Shown here in pieces: positions 10,050 through 20,792 of a DNA stretch of 64,000 nt. The notes under the pieces are model-generated. The model ran no database searches and was not told where the DNA came from. It worked only from the letters and a program-made list of their open reading frames with translations. How positions within the stretch are numbered: position 1 is the stretch's first letter; each line of letters opens with the position of its first letter. Position numbers and translations under genes: made by a program. The DNA is from Lactarius indigo (Eukaryota; Basidiomycota; Agaricomycetes; Russulales; Russulaceae): NCBI GenBank assembly GCA_025766275.1, contig JAFKAC010000021.1:434001-498000 (forward strand). The letters run 5' to 3'.

Positions 10050-10730
10050 GAGAGGATCGTTCTGTACTTGGACGTTACTCCTGTAGGATACTGAGCTTGA
10101 GCTTGCGCTGCTCTCTGTTTCCCTTTGGGAGCTATTGTGGACGGATGGGGGAGGAGAAAGTTCGGGGACTAGTGCTGCCGCAAAGGCGATCAGCTGAGGG
10201 ACGGTGAAAGGGGTGCCTGCAACGAGGCCAAATGCTCCGTGAAGTTCTAGGAGGGCGAAACGGAAATCTCTATCGTAATAGATGGCGCGGACGTATGCTT
10301 CCGCGTCGTTCTGGGGTTCGCCTTCTAGAGAGAACCTGTAGTGGACTTCTTCGCCAGCAAAGACTTCTTGCTGGTGAACTACAGGGGGTGCGTGGGGGTC
10401 GTCAACGAGTGTCTCGTTGGAGGAGGAGTGCGCCGAGTGGTAAGAGTGCTCCGAAGCTACTGTCGGAGTTGGAGATGCAAAACGAGGTGAGGGGATCTGG
10501 TCAGAGGACGATTGACCTGCTCCCTGGACGTGTAGCGATGCCGAAGCAGAGGCTAAGTTTGGAGTGAAATAAGAACGTGGGGGTGACGGGGGCGCTGGGA
10601 CAGGGAGAACTGTTTCCTGTCTCCTCCGAAAGATACGTCGAAGACGCTGACGAACGTTCGCAAATATGCGAGGCAGTTTGGAAAAAGAAGGTGGTAATAT
10701 GTGACGACGTGTTACGACGACCGCGAAGCG
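10050..10730 (-). pseudogene. Probable N-terminal part of Gag in a shifted frame
   Basis: A minus-strand frame open from 10730 to 10050 (stops at 10733-10731 and 10049-10047) has no ATG but reads as coding: a basic stretch (LPRIFANVRQRLRRIFRRR), then Pro/Ser-rich linker, then an ordered segment (YVRAIYYDRDFRFALLELHG). Deleting one base near 10150 would join it to the frame that continues into gag at 9910. I infer that this element's Gag normally starts up here and that this copy has a one-base gain plus a lost or spliced start. Confidence 0.6.
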
Positions 10731-10733
10731 CTA

Positions 10734-11236
10734 AGTCGAAGGTGATTGGAGAGTCCGATCAAGCAAGACCAATACACAGTGATGTTTCACACTGCGCGAG
10801 GCTGCGGCGATAACGGAACACTCAGGAATAGGGTAATGGGTTTGTGCAAGAACACAAGGCTGTCTGCCGCAGTCTCCTCGACCTGTTGGCTGCCTCTCAC
10901 GCCGAAGCGCTCTCAAACTTTTCTGTTTACTTCGCGTACAGCTGTCGCAGGCTAGGCCTGGCAGGCTTCTCTTCCACTTGCAGCTTATCTGGCGTGGTGA
11001 CCAGTTCTGCAAGCAGTACCCAAACGTTCTACTGATGACCAGATAGAACGCTTATAGGCAAGCACAATCTATGCCGACTTTACGGACAATAGAGTTGTAC
11101 CAAGATAGCGCAGATTCTGCGTACGAAGGTCCACAGGCAAAGAGTGAGGTGTGTGACACAAGGGACTTGTGGTCGTCAACCACCTAGAAAGGAAAATGGA
11201 AAACGCCGGTAAGAGTGAAGGGGCGTGTGAAGGAAG
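10734..11236 (-). other. Ty3 5' leader without recognisable coding
   Basis: About 500 bp between the primer binding site and the gag-related frame. I see only short frames on both strands and no conserved motif. Confidence 0.5.
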
Positions 11237-11246
11237 AACTTGTCCT
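11237..11246 (-). other. Predicted self-priming primer binding site
   Basis: Two bases inside the 5' LTR the minus strand reads AGGACAAGTT, with no TGG start expected for a tRNA primer. It pairs over 10 bases with AACTTGTCCT at the predicted 5' end of the element's own transcript. In the Tf1/sushi group reverse transcription is primed by the folded 5' end of the mRNA, and the Pol with its C-terminal chromodomain fits that group. Confidence 0.65.
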
Positions 11247-11248
11247 AA

Positions 11249-12021
11249 TGTAGCGGTATGACTTATCGCGACAACTAGACCAAGAGAGTGTAAGCGAACT
11301 GAACTGGTAGCACACCCGAGCCTAGCGCGGAGACAAGTCACGCGCCGAACGTACAGTCACAGTGGAGAGTAGACACGCTTGACACCTTTATGCAAGATGC
11401 TATGTCAGATGATCACACTGTGGCACGCTGAGTGGAGAACCAAGAGGACAAGTTAACATTGGAGAGGTAAGGGAAGTACAAGGAGAATACGCACCTGAGT
11501 GGAGAACCAAGAGGACAAGTTGGTTCCACTCAGGACGCTACATGAGGGTTTATATACACTGCTGCGGCTGAGTTCGAATTACTATAGAACCTTGTTACTA
11601 AAGGTATGTGTAATAGTAATGAGTCAGACGCTGACGCGTCGTATCTATTAATAGCGTTATCTATTGTGCTGACTGATGCACAGTCATTAACGCTGACAGA
11701 ACAATGACGTGTCCTTATCTATGAGTCACAACCCTATGACAACGTAGTCTAGAACTATCTAGAATGTTCCCTGCTTATCGTCCAATGAGAAACTATTATA
11801 CTAATGAGGAATGTGCCCAAAGGGGTAACATCCAATAAGGAAGTTACTGTCCCAGGGTCACGTGCTTGTGGGTGCACATGTTGGCATCACGTGACTAACC
11901 ATCTTATCATATCTAATGATAAGGACTTGGATGTGTTGACACAACGTTGGAGGCTTATATCTCCACCAAATAAATCCATAAAAATACGGAAAAATAAGGT
12001 AAAAATAGAGCGTCCGTGACA
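11249..12021 (-). repeat. 5' LTR of Ty3 element
   Basis: 773-bp twin of the 4012-4784 LTR, with the same terminal bases, internal 27-bp repeat and TATA box. Being upstream of gag on the minus strand, it is the promoter LTR. Confidence 0.95.
11512..11556 (-). promoter_or_regulatory. TATA box and predicted transcript start in Ty3 5' LTR
   Basis: On the minus strand TATATAAA lies at 11556-11549. The word AACTTGTCCT begins at 11521, 35 nt downstream, about where a TATA-driven transcript should start. It is the exact reverse complement of the predicted primer binding site next to this LTR. A second copy of the word is at 11454-11445. The start site is inferred, not measured. Confidence 0.6.
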
Positions 12022-12026
12022 GTGCC
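12022..12026. repeat. Target site duplication GTGCC (right)
   Basis: Matches 4007-4011. Host exon sequence continues beyond it. Confidence 0.93.
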
Positions 12027-13597
12027 CACGTGCCAATTTAAGAGCTTCCGTAGCTCGCGCTTCGTCTGCTGCTTCTACATCGAAGAACTCGACCCACAAA
12101 AGAACCAGTCGTCGACATATTTCATACAGCGTGTTCTCCACTGCCGTGTGGATCCGCGCTTCCTGTAGTGTGAGGATACTAAGTGGAATGTGCGACGTCT
12201 GCGTCGTGGCGCAGCGCAGCGCGATCGGTGCAACCCAACTCAAGTTAGCCGATGGGGGGAGTCGCTTTGGGACGTCTGCTGTGGTGATATATGGCGCGAG
12301 CATGACGAACAGTTGCTCGTGCGCAACGGCAGCCTGCTCGAGTGCATCTGCGAACGTCGTGTTCGGTGAGAGCAGGAAACGCAGATACTCGAGGCGACCG
12401 GCGTAGCGCTCCGTAACGATTCGCGTGATACTGCCCCAGTCGATGCCACTCCCTCCGCCTGGCTCGCGCGTAAGCACGGTTTGCAGCTCAGCACATACTC
12501 GCTCGGAATCTAGCGCTGAGATCCCTTCCAAACGAAGGTGTAATCTATCCTTACCATGGCGTGATTTGACGAGGCTCGACAGTGAAAGATCATAGAAGGT
12601 GACGAGGCCCGAGTAGTCCAGGTGGACGCGTGTCTCCCCTGGCGCAAGGTCGTGCCAGCTTCCTGCGAGATAAGTCTCGCGCAAAATGCGGTGTCCATTC
12701 GGCAGTGAGCCACGCCAGCCGGGTGGAGGCTTAGATGGAGATGGCTGGGGGAGCGGAAACGGAAGCCCTGGGAAATCCCTGCGTATGGTCGATTGGTTCT
12801 TGGGTATGAGATTGAGGAAAGTGACGACTTCCATAGGGTCCAGAAAATCGCACATCATAACCTCGCTGTCATAAGTCAATACCACGGGTAACAGTGTATT
12901 TAGTTATTGCGTGCACACACAAATGATATTCCATTCGAACGAAACCATCTAGACCAAATGGTCTGCCCCAATCACACAGAGCCTTGATGCGCTCCTGTTC
13001 TGAAAAGCACTTGTCTGGTCGGGGCCGTCCCCACAAGAGGACATCCTGAGAGTCCATGGAACCGTCCTTCATTTTCGCTGCACTTGACCCGTCAAAGTAT
13101 ACAAGACGGAGGTTGCGCTTTGCTTGCAGCGAGATCACATAGCAGGACCCACCGCAGATTAAGTAAGCATGTTCAAAGTCGAACGCAAGCCAGTCGGGTT
13201 CATGTGGGATTCGATCGTCTGTGCGACCGTGGTATAAGATCGTCCCTTTGGGGATTGTCGTGGGAATAAGACTGTGACCTAGTTCAAGAAGCGGGTGTGA
13301 ACACACCATTACGTGAGACTGGTGAAAATATAACGCACCGTTTCTGCGGAGGATGTTGGGCCATCTTTGTAGCAAACTGCCTACGCTGTTGAAAATGAGA
13401 TGGTGAGTAGAATTTGGGCTCGGGGGCAAGTTCCACTCCCGATCCGACCTAGGCGTCGAGCTCTCGGGCGGTACTCGAAAATAGTCCTGAAGCAGTCCGT
13501 CGCTAGAACGAGAATGTACGAACGGGATGACAAAGGCTATTGTTACTAGCAGGTTCGAGAGGACACAAAGCAACCGCCAGTGCCACCGTGACTGCAT

Positions 13598-15197
13598 TGT
13601 AAACGGTAAACGTTGAATTGGTCTTCACGAAGACGTGGCGACGGACCGAGACCCGTCCTTGAATGGCTTGTCTAGGACCGCACGGCGTGGGAAGCAGAAC
13701 AATATGGCTCAAACGATAATCGATAAGCCGGAGATTGTCCGAAGAGAGCACCTAGAAAAGAGCACTTAAGAATTGTTTTTAGCGGGTAGGAACTCGAGGT
13801 TCTAACCCCCAAAGTTAGCATTTGAGTCCCACACTACCCAGTAGATGGGTATGCTTGTGGGTCTGCGTAAATGCATCTTCATTTTCGAGACTCCAAGGTT
13901 CGCTGCGACTGCTAGGTAACCTAATTCCTGTCTTTCGCTATCTAATTCATTATTTGTCTAAAATAAGAATAAACTTGTCGGCTATGTTTGTTGGGCTGCT
14001 GCACTGATCGATACTCAGTGAAGAAAACGTAAGTGGGTAGGAAAAGAGGCGCTCTAGCTTGAACTACCTGGGGGTCGTGATCCAAAGAAAACACAGGTAT
14101 CTTCGAAGAAAGATATCAGCGGTAGTCATCGGCTTCGAGCTCCTCTCATCACAAAGGTACCCCATCAAGATAGCCAATATGCAGGCGTCCCAGGATGACA
14201 TTCAGGTCCGTAGCTTGAACATGACATGCTCAATTTGTAGAAGTTCACCACGCAGATTGTACACGCAGTTCTGGGACCAGATAAACTCCTTGCTGTTCCG
14301 AGTCATTAACGTGAACGGACACGAACCAGAAGAGAGTTGCTACTTGCTTCTCACGAGGACTCGGATACCTGTTTATAAATGGTGCAGAGGCTTCTTGCTT
14401 AAACGATCCTCACTGCTACGAAAGACATGATTATGGTAAACGACGGATGAGGTTTTAAGAATCGGCGCCCTTGACTGGTGCCTATGGAGAGTACTTGTGG
14501 CCTGATCTCAGGCCTTAGGAGCTGCCACTACATCGCTTTTCGAGGTCTCATCCTCAATGAAAACCTCCCACGTCTGCCGTGACCAATATCCTGGGTCATG
14601 TTGGTTTTCAGGATTGGGTTCAAGTCGTGATGAAGTAGAACTTCAGCTGCGCGAAAAGCTATCAAGAGTGTGACATCCACGTGACGGCATTTGCGATGTT
14701 TGTAAGTGCTTGTCAACATTCTGAGAACAATAATTGGTAAGGATACCGTGACCGTACAGCTCAAAGAGAGGCTGATCGAATGTATTTTCTGACAACGACA
14801 ACGTTTTTCTCACAGAAAATATTTGTAGTCAAGAAGCTCATGATAACGTGTAAAATGATGAGACTGCTCTTTTTTTTTTTTTTTGATCTATACGATGGTA
14901 CTGCTCCATATACACCTTTTACCAAGCCTTTTACTTTTCTTTTGGACTGAACCAGCCCCAGTATACCTATTTTCTTACCAGTTACAGCAAGGAGTTACAG
15001 TAACCATGTTCTTTACTCTGACCTGGCAATCGAGGAAGTAAGTCCGCTGATATAAATAAAGGCTTGTGGTGCGGGATCGCGCTGTGATAAATACTGATTT
15101 AAAAACAGAGTTGACAGGCGCTTTGCTAGATTACAGTACCCTGCCCGTAATTGTAGAAAGATAAAGAGAAAGAAAACAATGTGATACGCAGGTATTA
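13598..15197. other. Intergenic, decayed duplicated flank
   Basis: 1.6 kb between copies 1 and 2. Patches around 14050-14400 resemble 17160-17560 upstream of copy 2, so the flank was duplicated with the gene. On the minus strand related fragments ILAILMGY and ILAVLVGYPL can be read in the two patches, perhaps from a neighbouring dead gene I cannot identify. A 14-bp T run is near 14871. No intact gene seen. Confidence 0.5.
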
Positions 15198-17002
15198 TCA
15201 ATAAGTCGTATCTGTGAGCAGTATGCAACGAGGCGTCATATCATACGGGTTATCTCCTTGTTTGAACGGCCACGTCGGAACGTAACAAGTTCCCTATTCG
15301 TCGCCAATCCACCTGTCAGTACTTATCAGGAAAAAATCGAGAACCAGCGACGTACCCCAAGACCACACCCGGGCTCGCACCGCACCCACTCTGGCCAGTC
15401 AAGCCACGCCATCAGACCAGAGATGTACCCATGCGCCAATTTAAGGGCCTCCGTAGCTCCGGCCTTGTCTGCCGCTTCTACTGTCGAAGAACTCGACCCA
15501 CGAAAGAACCAGCTGTCGACATATTTCACGGAGCGTGTTCCCGACTGCCGCGTGGATCCGTACCTCCTGCGGGGTGAGTATGCCCAGCGAAATGTGTGAC
15601 GTCTGTGTCATTGCGCAGCGGTGCGCAACCGGTGCTGCCCAGCTCAAGTTGGCCGATGGGGGAAGCCGCTTTGGGACGTCCGTTATCGTGATATATGGCG
15701 CGAGCATGACGAACAACTGCTCGCGCGCAATGGCAGCTCGCTCGAGTGCATCCGCGGTCGACGTGTTCGGCGAGAGCAGGAAACGCAGATACTCGAGGCG
15801 ACCGGCGTAGCGCTCCTTGACGACCCGCGCGATGCTGCCCCAGTCGGTGCCACTCCCCCCACCTGGCGGCTCGCGCATGAGCACAGTTTGCAGCTCAGCA
15901 CGTACTCGCTCGGAATCTAGTGCCGAGATCCCATCCAAACGAAGGTGCAACCTATCCTTTCCGTGGCGTGATTCGACAAGGCTCGACAGGGAAGGGTCAT
16001 AGAAGGTGACGAGGCCCGAGTAATCAGGGCGCACGCGTGTCTCCCCTGGCGTGAGGTTGTGCCAACTTCCTGCGAGATAAGCCTCGCGGGAACTGGCGGT
16101 GTCCATTCGGCAGTGAGCCACGCCAGCCGGGTGGAGGCTTAGATGGAGATGGCTGGGGGAGCGGAAACGGAATGCCTGGGAAACTCCTAGGTAGGGTCGA
16201 CTGATTCCTGGGTATGGGGCTGAGGAAGGTGACGACTTCCATAGGATCCAGAAAATCGCACATCATAACCTCGCTGTCATGAGTCAATACCATGGGTAAA
16301 GGTGTATTAGTTATAGGATGTACGGACAAATTAACTTCCATTCGAACAAAACCATCTAGACCAAATGATCTGCCCCAATCGCATAGAGCCTTGATACGCT
16401 CCCGTTCTGAAAAGTACTTGTCTGGTCGGGGCCGTCCCCACAAGAGGACATCCTGAGAAGTCCATAGGACCGTCCTTCATTTTTGCTGCACTCGAGCCGT
16501 CAAAGTATACAAGACGGAGATCACGCTTTGCTTGTAGCGAGATCATATAGCAGGACCGAAAACCGAACAAGTAGGCGTGTTCAAAGTCGAACGCAAGCCA
16601 GTCGGGTTCATTTGGGATTCGATCGTCTGTGCGGCCGTGGTATAAAATTGTCCCTTTGGGGATTGTCGTGGGAATAAGACTGTGGCCTAAGTCAGTACAG
16701 AAAGTAGGTGTGAGCACAGCTTCAAGTATACGTGAGGCCGGTGAAACTGTAACGCACCATTTCTGCGGAGGATGTTGGGCCACAATTGCAGCAAACTGCC
16801 TACGCTGTTGAAAATCAGATGATGGGTAGAATTTGAGTTCGGGGGCAAGTTCCACTCCCTATTGGACCCAGTCGTTGAGCTCGCGGGAGGTACTTGAAAA
16901 GTGTCCTGAAGTGTATCGTCGCTAGAATGAGGTGGGACCACAAATGCAGTTGCTATCAAGTATGTCCGAGAGGATATAGAGCAATTGCCAGTGCCACTGC
17001 AT
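15198..17002 (-). pseudogene. Secreted-protein family copy 2, frameshifted
   Basis: Closest relative of copy 1, same strand and exon plan, ATG at 17002 and stop at 15198. The family blocks are all present: STHHLIFNSVGSLL, IPKGTILYHGR, AFDFEHA, SSAAKM, RPRPDKYFSERERIKALC, WRGSLPNG, DYSGLVTFYD and the TPRC tail. Compared with copy 1 it has at least four single-base gains: in the signal peptide (near 16960), near 16460 (after DGPMD), near 16090, and near 15485 before the VEFFDVEAA block. As written it cannot make the full protein. All breaks being +1 raises the possibility of assembly error. Confidence 0.85.
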
Positions 17003-18095
17003 TGTGAACTGGCGAAGCCACGGCGATAGGCTGACTCAGAGACTCCTTGACTATAGCTTGACCAATTGCGTTGTATTTGTCGGAGGGAGAGCCACACTCC
17101 CCTTGGCACCAACCGGCACACAGTGGAGGTAAGGAGGAGGAAAACTTGGGGCTGGGCGCTCTGACTTGAACCACCTGGGGCTCTAGGGGTCGTGACCTAA
17201 AGCCACGGCTATACGAGTAGCTTCCGGGAACACATCAGGCTCCAGCCCATGACGGTAGCTTCCTTGATAGCTTCGAGCGTCTTTGATCGCAAGGGGTACC
17301 CCACCAAGACCGCCAATATATACAGTAGCTCTGCCTTATGGCCCCAATCGTAAAGAAGGATGGCACAGATATGCGATCGTGGGCAATACATTCGGACATG
17401 AGATACTCAACTGTAGAGATTCATATAGCACTCAAAGTTCTTATTCCGTTCTAGAAAACCGCTTGGGGTGCTCACCAACGAATCGACGATCTGTCATGAT
17501 GCAGAAGACAATTGCTTCTCGTGGGAACTCAGATAGCTGTCTGCATATCGCACGGATGTTTCTCACATAAACGACCCTGGTTGAGTTGAGAAAGACCTCG
17601 CGGTAAATGAATGGGGTTTCTCACTGTCATCTAGCGGCAAGCTGCCTAACAATTGACAATGGAAGAAAAAACTTGAGGAGCGGATACTGCTGCTGCACGC
17701 TTTGCGAGGTCTCGTGGTGCTCACTCAACCAGAGTTGTTGGAAGCAGAAGCCATACTGCATACCGGTCCGAGTCAACAATCGGAATCCGCCCTACTAACT
17801 GGCTATGGGCAATTTCATTTCTGTGGCCCTCATAAAGCAAACAAATGTATTCCGCCCAATTACGCCCCTGGACTCGTTATATGTGATCATATGAGTACCC
17901 TCCGCTGATAAAAAAAGAAGAACAATTAACCGAAAGCAGACCATAAGACGAGTATACAATTCTTGAGATCTTCGAGTTTCGGACTCTCGGCTGCCGCATT
18001 CACAGAGCTGGCGGTCTCTGATGGGCGACGCCGTGGAGTAACTCGACCCATCCAAACGTCGGACAACCGTTTTGAGCCAACAGCCACCCTCGCTT
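17003..18095. other. Shared upstream region of divergent copies 2 and 3
   Basis: 1.1 kb between head-to-head copies. 17160-17560 resembles 14050-14400. The last about 90 bp before copy 3 resembles the region upstream of copy 4 (GGAGTAACTC, then CAGCCACC before the ATG), so a promoter segment is shared. No coding gene seen. Confidence 0.5.
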
Positions 18096-19924
18096 ATGAT
18101 GTGGCAACCGCGCTGTGTCCTCCCATACCTGTTAGTAGCAACGAGCTTTGTGCTCCCGTGCATATCTTCCCGTTCTAGTGACGGTCCACTTCAAGTCACC
18201 TTCTGTGGACAGACTAAGAACCCGACACCTGGAGTCGGATCGGATCAGGAGTGGAGTTTGCCCCCGAATCCGAATTCGACCCACCACCTCATTTTCAACA
18301 GCGTGGGTAGTTTGCTACAACGGTGGCCCAACGCCCTCCGCAGAAATGGTGCGTCACTTGAGATCTGCCCCGGTCTACCCCGATCTCACGTAAAGCCGCT
18401 TCCTACGCCAGGTCACAGTCTTGTTCCTGCGACAATCCCCAAAGGAACAATCTTGTACCACGGGCGTGCCGACCCCCAAATTCCTTCACCTGATTGGGTT
18501 GCATTCGACTTTGAACATTCCCAGTTGCTTTGCCGTGAATCATGCTATGTGATATCACTGCAAGCAAAGCGCGATCTCCGTCTTCTATACTTTGATGGGT
18601 TGAGTGCAGGAAAAAGGAAGGACGGTACCCTGGATTCTCAGGACGTCCTCTTGTGGGGACATCCTCGACCAGAAAAGTACTTCTCAGAAGTAGAGCGGAT
18701 CGAGGGCCTATGTGATTGGGGTAGGCCACTTGGTCTGGACGGTTTCGTTCGAATGGAGATGAGTTTGTGCGTGCACACTTTCGCTGACCTGCTTCTCCGG
18801 GGTGCTGACATATCGTAGCGAGGCCATGATATGCGATTTTCTGGACGCCGGTGAAGTTGTCACCTTGCTCGATCTCATACCCCAGAACCAGACATCCATT
18901 CCAAAGCATCTCCCGGGCATGCCGTTTCCACTTCCCCAGCCAACACCCAAGCACCCATCTGGGTGGCGTGGCTCGCTCCCGGGCATGCGCCGCACTGTCT
19001 TTGAGGCGTATGTTTCGGGAACTCAGCATGACCGCGCACCGGGAGAAACACGTGTACGCCCCGACTACTCGGGACTCGTCACCTTCTATGATCCTTCACT
19101 GTCGAGCCTCGTCGAGGCACGCTACGGTAAGGATAGGTCACAGCTTCGTTTGGAAGGTATCTCGGCACTAGACTCCGAGCGAGTACGTGATGAGCTGCGG
19201 ATTGTGCTCACGCGTGAGCAAGACAGGCGGAGCAGCATCGACTGGGGCAGCATCGTGCAAGTCGTCATGGACCATTACTCCGGCCGCCTCGAGTATCTGC
19301 ATTTCCTGCTTTCGCCGAATACGACAATGTTCGCGAACGCACTCGAGCGAGCTGCTGTTGTACGCGAGCAGCTGCTCGTCATGCTCGCGCCGTATATCAC
19401 AACAGCTGATGTCCCAAAGCAGCTGCCCGCGTCGGCCGACTTGAGTTGGGTGGACACCGGTCGCGCAGCGCTGTGCCACGACGCAGACGTCGCTCATTCC
19501 GCTAAGCACGCTCACACCGCAGGAGGCACGGATTCATGCTGCAGTCGAGAACACGCTCCATGAAATATGTCGACAGGCTGGCCCTTTTGTGGGTGGAATT
19601 CTTCGATGTGGAAGCTGCAGACGAGGCAGGAGCTACGGAAGCTTCTGAAGTGGCGCGTAGGCACATCTCTGAGCTGATGGCCTGGCTTGACTGGTCAGAG
19701 TGGGTGCGGTGCGAGCCAGGTTGCAGTCCGGGGGTACGTCGCGTGATCCTTTAAATTCCACGTTGGGTCTAATGGGTATCCTTGCGGTTTGGGATATACA
19801 GGAGTTCTGTTACGTTCCTTCGTGGCCTTACTTTGAAGAAGATGACCCAAATGACATGACGCCTCGCTGCAGATCGTTCGATGGTTTTGCTCGTGGGCCG
19901 GGTGTATTACACGCTAGAAACTAA
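18096..19924 (+). pseudogene. Secreted-protein family copy 3, two frameshifts
   Basis: Exons 18096-18348, 18412-18766, 18819 to about 19736, and 19802-19924; introns 1 and 2 are 63 and 52 nt. The signal-peptide-like start is MMWQPRCVLPYLLVATSFV. The conserved core includes IPKGTILYHGR, AFDFEHS, YFDGLSAGK, SQDVLLWG and PSLSSLVEARYGKD. The third exon is open to about 19450, where one extra base relative to copy 5 shifts frame; a second extra base near 19570 shifts it again before the LLWVEFFDVEAADEAG block. The last exon encodes the Tyr/Trp/Cys tail (FCYVPSWPYFEEDD, TPRC). Everything needed for the protein is present apart from the two shifts, so this copy is little decayed. Confidence 0.85.
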
Positions 19925-20792
19925 GTCCGAGGGCTCGTTCATTGATTGCGATCGTGACCGCGTTTACCAATAAGATAATTCGCCATCACTATTCTCACCT
20001 CCTGTTAGTCAGCACAGGCCGCACGTACGGTTGAATCCTTTCCCCCTTTACAAAGCAAGCTATGTCTGCAGGGGAAGACAATGTACACGATATCCGATAT
20101 GATATACTAAGATTCATCAGGGATCAAATTTTCAACGCTTGACTGGCAGCCCATGTGCAAGACCGATATTTCGGTTGCTATGACTAGAATGAACTGCCTG
20201 CCTTGGCCAATCATATTCAAGGGTTCGCAATTCAGACATGAAACTAATGGAGTACAGTAATGGATGATGACAACGTTGTTTTGTGATCCTGGCCTGGCTT
20301 CTCGTAGCTTTTGGCATGAAATATCTCAAGCCTGAGGAGCCCGAGCAGTTACCGATGGCTTTGACGGCTTGGACCTGGCCAGGCTTTCAAGCCACGGGTT
20401 TGTATTAGATGGTGAAGAAGTTACACGTAACACCCGCGTAAGGGTGCGGTGGGTGGTAGCAACGGCCCGGGTTCGGAACCCAAACCTCTTATGGGCACGA
20501 GCTACCAACTTGAATGTACTAGTAATCCCCTCCAGACTGGTCCCACCGTTAGCCAGTCCACCGTATGCGATGGTATGAACACACCTCCCTGACGAAAGTA
20601 AGAAACTGGCCGAGGCAGGATCAGTGTGCACAAATTCTGTGCATCTTCAGAGGCATCAAGGAGGCCATGTTCGCGGGCGGTCCCCATTGATCATGAATAT
20701 GGATGAATAAGCGATGCCATGGAGTAACTCAGCCGTCCAAGGGGCATCAAGCGTTCGTTTTGACTTGGAGTGGTCGACAGCCACCTTCGTTT
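19925..20792. other. Intergenic between copies 3 and 4
   Basis: The first about 250 bp resemble the regions after copies 4 and 6, including a shared AAGCTATGTC word (near 20058, 22793 and 31878). A palindromic GGGTTCGGAACCC lies near 20468. No gene supported. Confidence 0.5.

Larger units (their letters stand above)
4012..12021 (-). mobile_element. Ty3/gypsy chromovirus (Tf1/sushi-like), nearly complete
   Basis: 8,010-bp element on the minus strand. LTRs at 4012-4784 and 11249-12021 are both 773 bp and differ, by eye, at one base (T versus C near 4108/11330). Both have TG/CA ends, and GTGCC flanks the element on both sides (4007-4011, 12022-12026). Internal order from the 5' LTR is a long leader, gag, pol (protease, RT, RNase H, integrase, chromodomain) and a polypurine tract. 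The near-identical LTRs and intact pol indicate a very recent insertion. It interrupts the third exon of the family copy 1 gene. Probable defect: coding potential upstream of gag is in another frame and lacks an ATG. Confidence 0.95.
3783..13597 (-). pseudogene. Secreted-protein family copy 1, split by Ty3 insertion
   Basis: Member of a family also present at 15.2, 18.1, 20.8, 23.3 and 29.8 kb; function unknown. Exons on the minus strand: 13597-13339, 13278-12921, 12865-12022 continuing at 4006-3938 across the Ty3 element, and 3881-3783. Introns are 60, 55 and 56 nt. Leaving out the element and one GTGCC duplicate gives 1,629 nt, an exact multiple of three, so the gene was intact (542 residues) before the insertion. 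Visible parts: an N-terminal hydrophobic signal-peptide-like segment (LLCVLSNLLVTIAFVIP); a conserved core with IPKGTILYHGR, AFDFEHA, YFDGSSAAKM and SQDVLLWGRPRPDK; a WRGSLP/PGETRV/DYSGLVTFYD block; a helical Arg-rich region ending in DVPKRLPPSANLSW; and a Cys-containing tail with TPRC. Family sharing with other Agaricomycetes is from memory and has no assigned biochemistry. Confidence 0.88.

Noticed and set aside
9687..10207. Plus-strand frames over the gag start
   Set aside because: Antisense shadows of the gag coding region; composition mirrors the minus-strand protein.
20326..20631. 101-codon minus-strand frame with a palindromic GGGTTCGGAACCC
   Set aside because: The B-box-like word has no A box at proper distance and no stem set; the frame has no conserved block. 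Neither tRNA nor gene is supported.
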